Below are positions 33,643 to 43,064 of a DNA stretch of 43,628 nucleotides, piece by piece. The position numbers and the translations under genes are program-made. The notes under the pieces are model-generated. The model was not told the DNA's origin and did no database searches. It saw nothing but the letters and a program-made list of their open reading frames with translations. Each line of letters opens with the position of its first letter. Position 1 is the stretch's first letter. This DNA comes from Gnetum montanum (taxonomy: Eukaryota > Streptophyta > Gnetopsida > Gnetales > Gnetaceae), in NCBI GenBank assembly GCA_015680685.1, contig MNCI01022074.1:147793-191420 (forward strand), given 5' to 3'.

Positions 33643-33776
33643 TTGCGTAGAGCTCCATCCCATGCTATAATTCTGGCTTGAGGGAGATGTTGAAGTAGCT
33701 CTTCACTCTCCTCCACGAATGCCAGATTTGCTTGCCTCTTCCCTTTACCTCGATTTGGTTTCCCTTTGCCCTTCAT
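33643..33776 (-). pseudogene. Possible first exon of the antisense gene
   Basis: From ATG at 33776 the frame reads MKGKGKPNRGKGKRQANLAF, then VEESEELLQHLPQARIIAWD and GALR, ending at a possible donor CAA|GTTCAT. The basic then acidic composition resembles a genuine N-terminus and no stop interrupts it. The connection to the exon at 32458 is not established. Confidence 0.4.
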
Positions 33777-33929
33777 TGTTGGTCCATGACTCACACTACA
33801 ACTCATGCTACAACCCACGACAACGCTCACGCTACACTCTCTAGCTTGCTCATGCTCTCACATCCACAAACTCACGCTAGCACAAGTGATGCCCCCAGTA
33901 TCTCAAAACCCCTTTTTAACCCCCATGTT

Positions 33930-34170
33930 CATTCTCAATTTGTTTATTTATTTTATTTTTATTTTATTTTATCTATCTTTTTTATTTATTTTTATGTAAC
34001 TTACCATGCTCCATGGTTAACTTTGGTTTTCATGTTATCATTTACACCATCTTTGTTTCATTCTTACATGGTATTTTTCTTTATTTTATTCTCATGGAAT
34101 AAGGCCAAAATATTAAAGATTGAAAAAATAAAAAAAAAGGGGAGGAGGGGAGAAAAAATTAAAATAAAAA
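33930..34170. repeat. Low-complexity TTTATTTTA run and purine tract
   Basis: A TTTATTTTATTTTTATTTTA-like run (33943-33998), then A-rich sequence with AAAAGGGGAGGAGGGGAG (about 34134-34151), a polypurine stretch. No gene is seen from 33840 to 34300. Confidence 0.75.
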
Positions 34171-34309
34171 CAAAATGATGGAAATATAAAGAAAATAAAA
34201 TATACATATATATTAAAATATATAATGTTGCGCATGAAAATTCATAATACTATAAAATCCCATAAATTTATTGTTCACACGACCATAATACAAAATGACA
34301 TGAATATTA

Positions 34310-34420
34310 CTAGCCCAGTATGGCCTAAAACTGCCATTGATGGCCTGGTATGGCCTAAAACTACCATGGATGTCCATGTATGACACTAAACTACCACTAC
34401 ATTCCGCAATTTCGTTAGTA
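34310..34420 (+). repeat. TATGRCCTAAACT-type spaced repeats, block 2
   Basis: CAGTATGGCCTAAAACTGCC, GGTATGGCCTAAAACTACC and GTATGACACTAAACTACC follow at about 30-base spacing, then the RT frame begins 100 bases on. Confidence 0.8.
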
Positions 34421-34494
34421 CATAGATTAATTACCTGATGCTCATTTACATTTAAAAACTCCTTCGTCAAGTAAATGTCACTCATTTTTCTCCC

Positions 34495-34496
34495 AG
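34495..34496 (+). other. Candidate 3' splice site before the RT frame
   Basis: A T-rich tract CATTTTTCTCCCAG ends 24 bases before the RT ATG. Ogre elements remove an intron between protease and RT; if that holds here, the intron would contain the whole antisense gene. A matching donor near 28260 was not identified. Confidence 0.3.
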
Positions 34497-34519
34497 TTTA
34501 AATTGGTAGGAGCGAGCAC

Positions 34520-35720
34520 ATGGCCACCAAGAATATATTTTCAACATTGTCTCTTAGTGGACCACACGGAGAAGTGAAAAGGGAAATCAATCTAGAATCC
34601 TTGGATCTAGACCCATACGCTTATACTAATTTAATAGCCTCCACTCAAGAAATGTTGGATTGGTCTAAAAATGTGGCTAAGAATTTAGATCTAGAGGTCT
34701 ATAATATCACTGAAGATCCGCTTGTTGAAGTCCCAATTACTACATCCAATGATGAAACTAAAACATTGAAATTAAGTGCCCTAATAGAGTCACAACTTTT
34801 CAGTAACATCACTCAAGTACTAAAAGAAAATATAAAAATATTTGCATGGTCATATACTGACATGCCAGGGTTGGACCCTCGAATCATCCAGCATAACATT
34901 ATTCTTAATGCAAAAGTCAAACCGGTGAAGCAAAAGGTATGGAAGGTTAGACTTGAAGTGGCGTTAGTAGTCCATAATGAAATCACAAAGCTCTACCAAG
35001 CCAGTTTCATCCGAGCTGTTGACTATTCTGACTGGGTATCAAACATTGTCGTAGTCCCTAAGAAGAATAGTAGTATACGCATATGCATTGACTTCCATGA
35101 TCTTAACATAGCTACTATAAAGGATGACTTTCCACTACCTAGTATCGATCAACTTGTTGACGTAACTACTGGGCATGCACTATTATCCTTTATGGATGGA
35201 TTTTTAGGATACAATCAAATAAGAATTAACCCAGAACATCAACTCATGACAACCTTTATGATGCCTTGGGACACATTCTACTCTACGATCATGTTGTTTG
35301 GTCTTAAAAATGCAGGCGCTACATATCAACAAGCAATGACATATATATTTAGTGATTACATGTTCAATTTTATCAATGATTACGTTGATGACATCGCAGC
35401 TAACTCCAAAACAACTGAACAACATGCAAAAGATCTAGACTTAGTGCTTAAACGTTGTCTCAAACATGACTTCAGACTCAATCCAAAGAAGTGTGTCTTT
35501 GGTGTCAAAACGGGCAAATTGCTTGGCTTCGTATTCTCTGAAACAGGTATATGAGTAGACTGTGATAAGGTTAAGGCAATAATTAACATGAAACCACCAA
35601 AAAACCTTACTGAACTATAGGGTCTACAAGGTAGGCTACAACTCAGTAGACGCTTTATCACAAATCTGATAGATAAGTTGAGACCCATGCAACACCTACT
35701 ATGAAAGGATGTGCATTTCC
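34520..35720 (+). pseudogene. Tat-type reverse transcriptase
   Basis: ATG at 34520 sits in an ACATGGCC context. The N-terminus has IKIFAWSYTDMPGLDPRIIQ, the standard Tat lead-in. Then come WVSNIVVVPKKNSSIRICID, FMDGFLGYNQIRI, LFGLKNAGATYQQAMTYIF and the catalytic box YVDD (35381-35392), intact. KLLGFVFSETGI and LQGRLQLSRRFITNL follow. Stops at 35552 (TGA), 35618 (TAG) and 35702 (TGA) are at positions where Arg or Gln is expected. The first 344 codons are uninterrupted, making this the best-kept enzyme in the window. RT, RNase H and integrase share one frame. Confidence 0.93.
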
Positions 35721-36180
35721 AATGGACTCAACAATGCCAGGAAGCATTCGAGGACATAAAGCAAGGGATGGCTCAACTATCGACAGTTTATCCCCCACAG
35801 AGAGATAAAGCCTTCTACATCTACCTTGCGACCTCCGATTCTTCCATTGCATCGATGCTTTGCCAAAAAAGTGAAGATGGAATCAAAATCCCTGTCTATT
35901 ACTTAAGCCACGCTCTAATCACCTATGAACAATGATACAACAACGTGGAGAGATCATGCCTTGCCCTCATTTTCTCCTTGAAGAAATGGTGACACTATCT
36001 CTTCCGTAATCAAGTCTACATCATTTGCAAGAATAATGTGCTCTACGCCATCACTAACAACATCTACGAGTTGAGTAGGATAGCTAGATGGAAAACAATG
36101 ATCACAGAGTTTGACCTACACTATGTTGCTCAATCCTCCACAAAAGGTCAAGCAATAGTCACACAATTGACTGTCTCACC
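35711..36180 (+). pseudogene. Tat-type RNase H (first domain)
   Basis: It follows RT in the same frame: FQWTQQCQEAFEDIKQGMAQ, YIYLATSDSSIASMLCQK, IPVYYLSHALITYEQ, VERSCLALIFSLKKW and RIARWKTMITEFDLHYV. The Asp of the TSDS motif and the Glu of VERSC occupy the expected active-site positions. TGA stops at 35933 and 35990 replace likely Arg codons. Confidence 0.85.
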
Positions 36181-36249
36181 AACACATGATCAAGCAATGA
36201 TTAACCCTGATTTCCCCGATGAGAATGTTAATAGTATAGACACCATACC

Positions 36250-36640
36250 TGATAACTACCAGGCAATCCTTTATTTCGATGGAGCTTCAACTTCCCGAGG
36301 AGGAAGTGTTGCGGCCATTTTAACACACCCCTCTGGAGAAATTCAACCCTTCACCTACCGATTAACCTTTCCTTGTACCAATAACGTGGTGGAATATGAA
36401 GATCTTTTGGCAACATTGACTTCAGGAATCGCACGTCTTGTAGTTCGAGGTGATTCACAGTTAGTCATTAATCAAGTCACAAAGGTTTATGCATGCAAGG
36501 CTCTCCATTTTCAATCATATTGTGATTTGACCAAACATTTGCTGAAGCAATTAGTAGACGTGGATATACAACATGTCCCTAGAAGAGAAAACACCATTGC
36601 TGATGCACTTGCTACACTAGCCCTAAACATGACACCTGAA
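36250..36640 (+). pseudogene. Second, archaeal-type RNase H of the Tat lineage
   Basis: An additional RNase H domain between the first one and integrase is a hallmark of Tat elements. It reads ILYFDGASTSRGGSVAAILT, NNVVEYEDLLATL, RLVVRGDSQLVINQV and RRENTIADALATLAL. All four acidic positions (Asp in FDGA, Glu in VEYE, Asp in RGDS, Asp in ADAL) are present. It has no internal stop and lies in the open frame 36038-36826. Confidence 0.9.
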
Positions 36641-36823
36641 AGGTTCCATGTGTTGCCTAGTTCTATAACAAACTATTCCAAACCTATAAACGATGCTCTC
36701 AATGAAATTCCCATAACATCCGTTAGCACAACACATGCAATAGAATGGTACGATGACATAAAAGAGTACCTTCTACAAGGCGAACCTCCACAACATTTGA
36801 AAAATGCTCAAAAGGACATAGTG

Positions 36824-37983
36824 TGAAAATGCTCTTGGTAATATGCATTAATAGGAGACACATTATGTTGCAAATCCTATGAAGGCATTCTATTGATGTG
36901 TGTTAGTAGCATCGATGGTCAAACGATTTTAGAACAAGTCCACGAAGGACTTTGTGGAGGGCACATAGCACCCAAAGCAATGTCAACAAAGATTAGGCAT
37001 TTGAGCTACTACTGGCTACATATGCAGTACGATTGCTTCTCCAAGATCAAAACATGTGACATTTGCCAAAGGCATGGTAACCTAATACATGTGCCACCTA
37101 ACGAATTGCACATAACACAAATCTCATGGCCATTCCAAAGATGGGGATTAGACATCATTGGACCGATAATGCCACCATCTTCCATAAGGCATAGCTTCAT
37201 TATCACTGCAACTGAATACTTCACAAAATGGGTAGAAGCTATTCCCATTAAGAAGATGACTTCTAAGCATATTTGCACTTTAATAATAGAAAACATCATG
37301 ACCTATTTTGGTATTCTGATGACCATCATTACCAAAAATGGGCCACAGTTCAACAGTGTGGATACTAAAAGTTTTTGTGAAAGCTTGGGTATTAAACATG
37401 CATTCTCGTCACCTTACTACCCATAGAGAAATGGTCAAGTAGAGGCTACAAAAAAAATTGTCATCATGGTTCTCAAAAAGATGCTAAATCAGAGGAAGAG
37501 GCGATGGCACGAATAATTAGTTTACGCATTATGGGCATACAGAACGACACATCGAACACCTATAGGTAAAACTCCATAGAGTATTATATACAGATCTGAA
37601 GCTGTTTTACCTTTGGAGTTATAGGTTCCCTCACTGTAGATAGCTCTCTTAGGCCTCCTTGATGAAAGCCAAAGTGATGAATTGTGCATTGCTGACCTTG
37701 ATTTGGTGGAAGAGGAACGTGTGCAAATTCTTGATCAGATTGAGTGGTACCAGAAAAAACAACAGCAACAACACAAACACAATCTACATAAGCACCTAAT
37801 TAAGGAAGGAGACCTAGTCTTAAGGCCATTCATGAACATCCAGATAAATTCTTAGCTAACTAGGAAGAGCCTTACTTAGTTACCAAGGTGTACAATAATG
37901 GAGCATTCAAAATTGCTGACATGGACAGGAATGAGTTCACTAATCCCACAAATCACTTGTACCTAAAATGGTACTATGTCTAA
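36824..37983 (+). pseudogene. Tat-type integrase, inactive
   Basis: Integrase inserts the DNA copy into the genome. The zinc-binding HHCC motif is present (VHEGLCGGHIAP ... KTCDICQRHG, 36925-37080). The catalytic core has RWGLDIIGP (first Asp) and RNGQVEATKK (Glu at 37442-37444), but the second Asp is lost: TKNGPQF at 37331-37351 where the family has TDNG. TAG/TAA stops at 36839, 37424, 37514, 37577, 37622 and 37637, and one base missing near 37820. The C-terminus resumes as KAIHEHPDKFLAN, EEPYLVTKVYNNGAFKIADM and ends NHLYLKWYYV at 37983. Confidence 0.92.
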
Positions 37984-37989
37984 TGAACT

Positions 37990-38335
37990 TGAGGTACATA
38001 ATGGTCTTGGCATCAGAACGTAAAATTGATACCATAGAACGGTCCTGGGGCTATGACTTGAAACTAGCACCATAGAGTGTCCTGGAGTCATGACAGTAAA
38101 CTGACACCACAGAGCTCCATCCAGTATGATACTAAACTACCACATTTGTCCACCATGACATAAAACTAGCATGCAGAGTCCACTAAGACTATAAACTGGT
38201 TTTCCTCTTCATAGTCCACTACGACTATAAACTAGCACTACATTGTCTACTACGACACTAAAATAGCATTGTCCAAAGGGTTATGACGTGAAACTAACCC
38301 ACAACAGTCCATTAAGACTATAAACTAGTGACATC
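37990..38335 (+). repeat. TATGRCCTAAACT-type spaced repeats, block 3
   Basis: About ten diverged units of 30-45 bases after the integrase stop, e.g. GTCCACTAAGACTATAAACT, GTCCACTACGACTATAAACT, GTCTACTACGACACTAAAAT and GTCCATTAAGACTATAAACT. 3' UTR tandem repeats of Tat/Ogre elements are a known source of satellite DNA. Confidence 0.8.
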
Positions 38336-39508
38336 ATTGATGACCAGGCAATACTTGAAAAGATATGTTACTGCAATTGGCTGTATGCGTTCCACAAAGA
38401 CTTGCTGCATAATTTGTCTCATGGAGCCTAATGAAGCTAATGCTGTTCATGATTCTATCTACTTTGAAATGGCACAAGATGGCTCTATCCCCTTGGTTGT
38501 ACTCAAGTTTAAGGCACTCAGTTAACCGAATCATTTGTGATTTTCTTGTCTTCTGGGAGTTGTGTTTGTAGGATGACACGCCTAAGGCATTCACGCACAG
38601 ATGCACTTCATCATGATGACAAGGTATCACATTCTTCCTGACAAACGCAACTGGATTAATCAATCCGTTCATAAGTACATTCTCGACTCCTGATACATTC
38701 CCTATTCCCCATCATGTTCCCCTTATTCTATTCAATTACATCCCCTTGATACATTCTACTCATCCTAAAGCTCTTAATACATTGCTGCACACTGTGATTC
38801 TCTAAGCAGTTGCAACACAAAACATAGTACACGGTACATGATACAAATGCAAGCACATTAGCATGAGCACAACACTGAAAGCAAGCTCTTTCAAAAATAC
38901 CAAAAAGAACAAAAAAATGAAAAAAGAAAAGGAAAAAAAAAAGAAAAAGAAAAAGAACAAAAATATCAAAGAGAAAAATGCATGGAAAAGGTCTTCATGA
39001 CCCCGTTGACATCATAGACTAAAGACCATTGGCTCTTCTCATACAAGCCCCAGGCGGGAAGACAATTGTCTTGGAAAACTAGTTACACTCATGTCTCAAA
39101 TGATCATGTCACACATCATCATGTGGATTTTGTTGTTTACAATGGGCTCTCATAAACACTCTACAGGAATCTCATTTCTCCAAAGAACGCACCTCCTATG
39201 TCTTGGTTCCGAGTCTGCTAAACATTGGCTACTGATAAGGACCAAAAATATGGCTTGTTCACATGAGAGCATTCCTCACCCACAATTCCAACAGCAATTA
39301 CAACCCTTGATCAACTCCTAATTGCCACTAGTTACAACCAATCCCCTTGCATCTTGAACCACATTTCCCCAATCCCATGTGCTTTTGAAAACAGTGCGAT
39401 GATGTCCAGCCAGGGGCTGACGGACAATGCTTGGTACTTGTTTAGTCATGGTGTTTTATACTTCTTTGTCAATGCCTTTCGGGTGGATTGCTCCAGACGT
39501 TAACAATG
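38336..39508 (+). other. Tat element 3' untranslated region
   Basis: No domain recognised. The open frame 38328-38525 is unassigned. An A-rich tract with AAAAAGAAAAAG repeats lies at 38880-38980. The region leads to the polypurine tract. Confidence 0.55.
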
Positions 39509-39517
39509 AGGGGCCAA
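39509..39517 (+). other. Polypurine tract of the Tat element
   Basis: AGGGGCCAA directly before TGAAACACC of the 3' LTR; two C residues interrupt the purines. Confidence 0.6.
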
Positions 39518-41249
39518 TGAAACACCACTAATTTTGGCCTAACACTTTGAAACAAGAACAACTTAGAGCCTTTTGAGCTTCTAGGAGGCAAAAATTTGAC
39601 TAAGGCATGGAACTCATGCTGGGCTTGTCAAGCCGAGCTTGCCCTCAGCATGAGCAACTCCAACGACTTCAAAATCAAGTCAAGGATGGTCCAATCTGAG
39701 CGTGCAAGTCATCTTCATAAGGCCACTATTGTCCACTTAAAGTTTCAACATTTGGGAGTTCAGATTTTGGGCCAGATTGCACAAATTTTCCCAGGTCATG
39801 ATGAGGTCACGTTGGCAATGTGAGTACAACGTGAGTGCTAATCACGCCCAGCGTGAGCAACTCCAAAAGCCTTAAAACCAAGTCAAAATGGTTTGACTTC
39901 AAAGGTGCAAGTCATCCTAAATGTCCATTGATGACTACTTCAATTCCCAACCTCTAAAATTCTATACTTTAGGTCCAAAATCACAAAGATTTTGTCACTC
40001 ATGCTGAGCTCACGCTGAGTTCACACTGAACTCATGCTGAGGAGACGCTGACAGCATGAGTCCAATGTGAGCTACCAAAAGTGGCTCAAATCAGGGTGCA
40101 CCCAAGCTCAGTTTTCAACATGTAGTTCACTCTTAAGGTTATACACAATCAGGCAATTTTTGCACTCAAAGAATAGGCTTCAAATATCAAAAATTGGTGT
40201 GAAATGTATCATTTTCATTAGGTCACGCTGAGGTCACGCTGGCAGCATGAGTACAACGTGAGTACTGATCATGCCTAGTCAAAAGCACACCAAACACACA
40301 CTGAGGACGTGCCAAGACAAAATAAACTCACGCTGAAAGCTTTTGTGAAATAGAAATGCCTCAAATTGCCACAAAACCACTCACATCAGCATCCTATAGT
40401 AGTCAATTCATGGATTAAGAAGTTCCAAGTGAGCTGAAGTTAATTTCTCTTGTTGTACACTATCATTTTTATTGTAAATTTTCACCATTTGTGGGCTTCT
40501 CAAGCTCTTACACTTCAAATTGTATCTACTTCTATGAGCGTAAGCTAGCTTGCATAAGTCAAATACACATTGTAAGATACAGTGCATCCAGTCAAGAGTG
40601 TACCCTGCCTATGCACATCCAATTTACACAAAACTATCCATCAAACACATGTCACATGATCTATTTTCCTCTCATCTCTCAGCCGTTGATTCCATCCATG
40701 AATTTCGTGCCCAAGCCTAGCCAAACCTTATAAATACCCCATCCATCCACATGAAAGAGGTTGGCAATTTGGAAGGTTGATGGATTAGGGAGCATCGACT
40801 AGCAACTTTGGAAGCTCTGGTGTACATAACTCCTAACATCCAAGCACCTATAAACACATCACTCCAGGGCTTAGCGCTTGACTTGCCATCCACATACACA
40901 ACTATGCTTTGACCGGTGCACATTCTTGTTAAGCAAGACAATACAGTTCATTATTTCCTTTCATTATATTGTTCGCTCTATTTTATCTATTTTTTGTTTC
41001 TGCATACGCTATCACAGTCACGCTTTCTTCACATTTCGTACATCACAGTTACGATAACCTCAGCGCAGGCCATAGCTTACGCTTGGGGAAGTCCTTGGTT
41101 GATTTGTGTGCAGACCATCCAAGGCACTTTGCATTCATTTTCTTTTCCAACTTGTCCTGACACGAAGGTAGGGTTGACTGTGTCTCTTCAACAATCTTTC
41201 AGCATTTTTTTTCCTTTCTAGCCTCACGTCTACGATTTCGATCAGCACA
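39518..41249 (+). repeat. Tat element 3' LTR
   Basis: It matches 22317-24016 from TGAAACACCACTAATTT to GATCAGCACA. It is 32 bases longer, mainly by an expansion of CTCACGCTGAG-type motifs at about 40003-40055. TATAAATA at 40729-40736. It ends in CA and is followed by the CTATT duplication. Confidence 0.92.
40000..40060 (+). repeat. CTCACGCTGAG repeat expansion in 3' LTR
   Basis: CTCATGCTGAG, CTCACGCTGAG, TTCACACTGAA, CTCATGCTGAG and GACGCTGAC follow each other at 10-11-base spacing. The 5' LTR at about 22798-22835 has fewer copies, so the two LTRs differ in repeat number. Confidence 0.75.
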
Positions 41250-41254
41250 CTATT
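41250..41254 (+). other. Target-site duplication, right copy
   Basis: CTATT directly after the 3' LTR, identical to 22312-22316. Confidence 0.85.
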
Positions 41255-41740
41255 GGCATTGGGTGGAGCATGATATTTCTACATGTTCCTTCTTAGCTAA
41301 GAAAAAATAATTAGTCAAGCTTCAAAAAAATTCTTACCATATATTCCAAATTTTACCCACCATTAGTTAGTTTCAATTTTGGATTCTTTTCTAAAAATGT
41401 CTCTAAGCCTATATCCTCCTTTGGTCCTTCTAAGAAATCACATGTACCAAAGTCTACTTTAGTTAGTAAGAGCACAAAAAACCTCTTCAAAATCATTTAA
41501 GGACTCAGTTAAAAATGATGAGTTTGTGAAAGTTAATGTAAGGAAATGAGTTAAAGCATAATCACCTAAAGCTTCACAATTTACTTCTTTGCTAGTGCTT
41601 AATCCTACTCCACTGATTTCTACAAGTAGCTCTTTTGCCATTTTCTTGCATACAATGGAAGTTGATACTTTGAATTTAGAATCTTTTGAGGATCTTTCAA
41701 AAGATAATCCCTCTACTTGCCCATGAACATATTATCCTGA
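41250..41740 (+). pseudogene. LINE ORF1, 3' part
   Basis: Resumes the frame broken at 22316: WHWVEHDISTCSFL is a worn zinc knuckle. The next 400 bases are Ser/Lys-rich with many stops, as expected for the weakly conserved ORF1 tail. The reverse open frame at 41459-41641 shows no domain. Confidence 0.55.
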
Positions 41741-42450
41741 AATATCCAATGCTTAATGAATAGGCTTCAATGTAAACGTGCAAAAAGTTTTCTATATAGT
41801 TTAAATATTGTCTTTGATTTTGTTCTTTTTCAAGAAATTAAAATTTTGGCCAATCATTTATCTCTTTTGGTCAATTTTTTTCTTCCTCACTCATTAGTTA
41901 TTGCTACGTCTCATGAGTATAGAAAAGGAATCACAACCATTCTCTTTACCTCTTATGTAGAGTGGTTTTGATTTTGGTCACAAAGTTACTTAGGTAATCT
42001 TTTTCTCTTCACATGGTCTTTTTAGTATATGTTCAATTTATGCTCCTAATGATTCTATAAAATGTGCTCTTTTGTGGTAGGAACTAGCAATTTCTCTTCC
42101 CTCTCTTTCGTGGGTATTTGGTTGTGATTTTAACATGTTAGAATTTTTAAATAATAAGCTAGGGGAATGTCTTTTCATCTTTCAACTTATGAGTATCAAT
42201 CATGGTCTAATTTTAAAGATAATTTTTATCTTACAGATGGTGATGAAGCTTCTACTAATGATCTTCTTCATAGATATACCTAGAGTAATATTCATCTAGG
42301 GCAAGCTCACATTTACAACCAATTAGATAGGTTTATTTTTTCACTCTTTCTTTCTAGCAGGCTTCTTATGCTACTATTGTTCATCAACATGCAACCCTAT
42401 TAAATCATTTCCCAATCACCATGTCTATTTAGATGAATGGTAGTTTTCTT
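41741..42450 (+). pseudogene. L1-type LINE endonuclease domain
   Basis: The exonuclease-endonuclease-phosphatase domain nicks target DNA for LINE insertion. In order: KRAKSFLYSLNIVFDFVLFQ with EIKI (the Gln-Glu-x-Lys motif holding the catalytic Glu), a worn Tyr-Ala-Pro-Asn-Asp (CSIYAPNDSIKCALLW, about 42025-42080), LSWVFGCDFNMLE (the Gly-Asp-Phe-Asn motif as Cys-Asp-Phe-Asn), GQAHIYNQLDRFIFS (Arg/Gln-Leu-Asp-Arg) and LNHFPITMSI (from Ser-Asp-His-x-Pro-Ile). Frames change several times; some Trp codons have become TAG. Confidence 0.78.
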
Positions 42451-43064
42451 AGACATAATTTTCATCTTTTCTAGTTACATAGTAACTATTTCTCTTCTCC
42501 TATTGCCCAACAAATTTTCTCAAGCCTTTGGAATGCTAAACCTAGGCTCTTAGGTTAGTCGGGTTGGATTCAATGGTGGCATCATGCTACTTGTAGATTA
42601 TGGAATTTTGCTTACTATTATGACAAGGTAGTGGCTCATATGCTAGACAAGAGTACAATAACATTCATTCTCCTATTTATAAGCTTTCAGATTAATTGGC
42701 TCAAGATCCTTTTAACATTCAAGTTCGTGAAGAGTTAGCTAGAGCTTGATTAGCTTTCCAATAGTGGGATGTTTATAGGGACACCAAAGTGCCTTAATGA
42801 AAAATAGGCTTACTTGGCTAAATATTCAAGATAAACACTATAAGGAATTTTTAAAATATCTAAATAGTTCATTTCCTTTGCATTTTAAAGCAAAATTTCT
42901 ATTGATGGCACCATTATCACTAACCATAACAATATCCTTTTCTCTCTTAAGATCCATTTGAAGCCTTATTTACTGCAATCCCTATGGATAGTTTCTCGTT
43001 CGATGCTAATACTATTAATTATCCTATTCTTGTTAATTCTACTATGTTCCAAATTCTAGAAGTT
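42451..43064 (+). pseudogene. LINE ORF2 region between endonuclease and RT
   Basis: Peptides such as VSRVGFNGGI, WNFAYYYDK and ARLAFQ match the spacer between endonuclease and reverse transcriptase in L1 ORF2 in style only. The RT motifs themselves are not reached: an Athila-type LTR begins at 43065. Confidence 0.5.

Larger units (their letters stand above)
28787..33776 (-). pseudogene. Spliced multi-exon antisense gene inside the Tat element
   Basis: On the - strand the exons are 32070-32458, 31837-31980, 30571-31617, 30184-30462, 29898-30104, 29015-29793 and 28787-28870, with a possible first exon at 33643-33776. The six introns (79-219 bases) all start GT and end AG, with donors such as GTATGT, GTAAGA and GTGAGT. 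Junction phases agree at five of six sites; the 31837/31617 junction is off by one base, and exon 32070-32458 contains one deletion. About ten in-frame stops are nearly all TAG/TAA/TGA at likely Gln or Arg codons. The product would be about 1,000 residues, hydrophilic and charged in the C-terminal half. I do not recognise it with certainty; the central exon is vaguely like plant transposon-associated mobile-domain proteins. Confidence 0.72.
22317..41249 (+). mobile_element. Full-length Tat/Ogre-type Ty3/gypsy retrotransposon
   Basis: This 18,933-bp element has two LTRs of 1700 and 1732 bp, a perfect CTATT target-site duplication, a primer-binding site (24023), a polypurine tract (39509) and, in order, a 28-bp array, gag, protease, an antisense spliced gene, RT, RNase H, a second archaeal-type RNase H and integrase. 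The second RNase H and the RT motif style place it in the Tat lineage, which includes the giant Ogre elements. By eye the LTRs agree at about nine bases in ten, mostly differing by transitions, so the insertion is old. All its frames carry stops. Confidence 0.92.

Noticed and set aside
34520-37983. Recoded UAG/UGA stop codons
   Set aside because: The stops sit where relatives have Gln, Arg or Trp, all three stop types occur, and frameshifts and lost catalytic residues coexist; pseudogene decay explains them.
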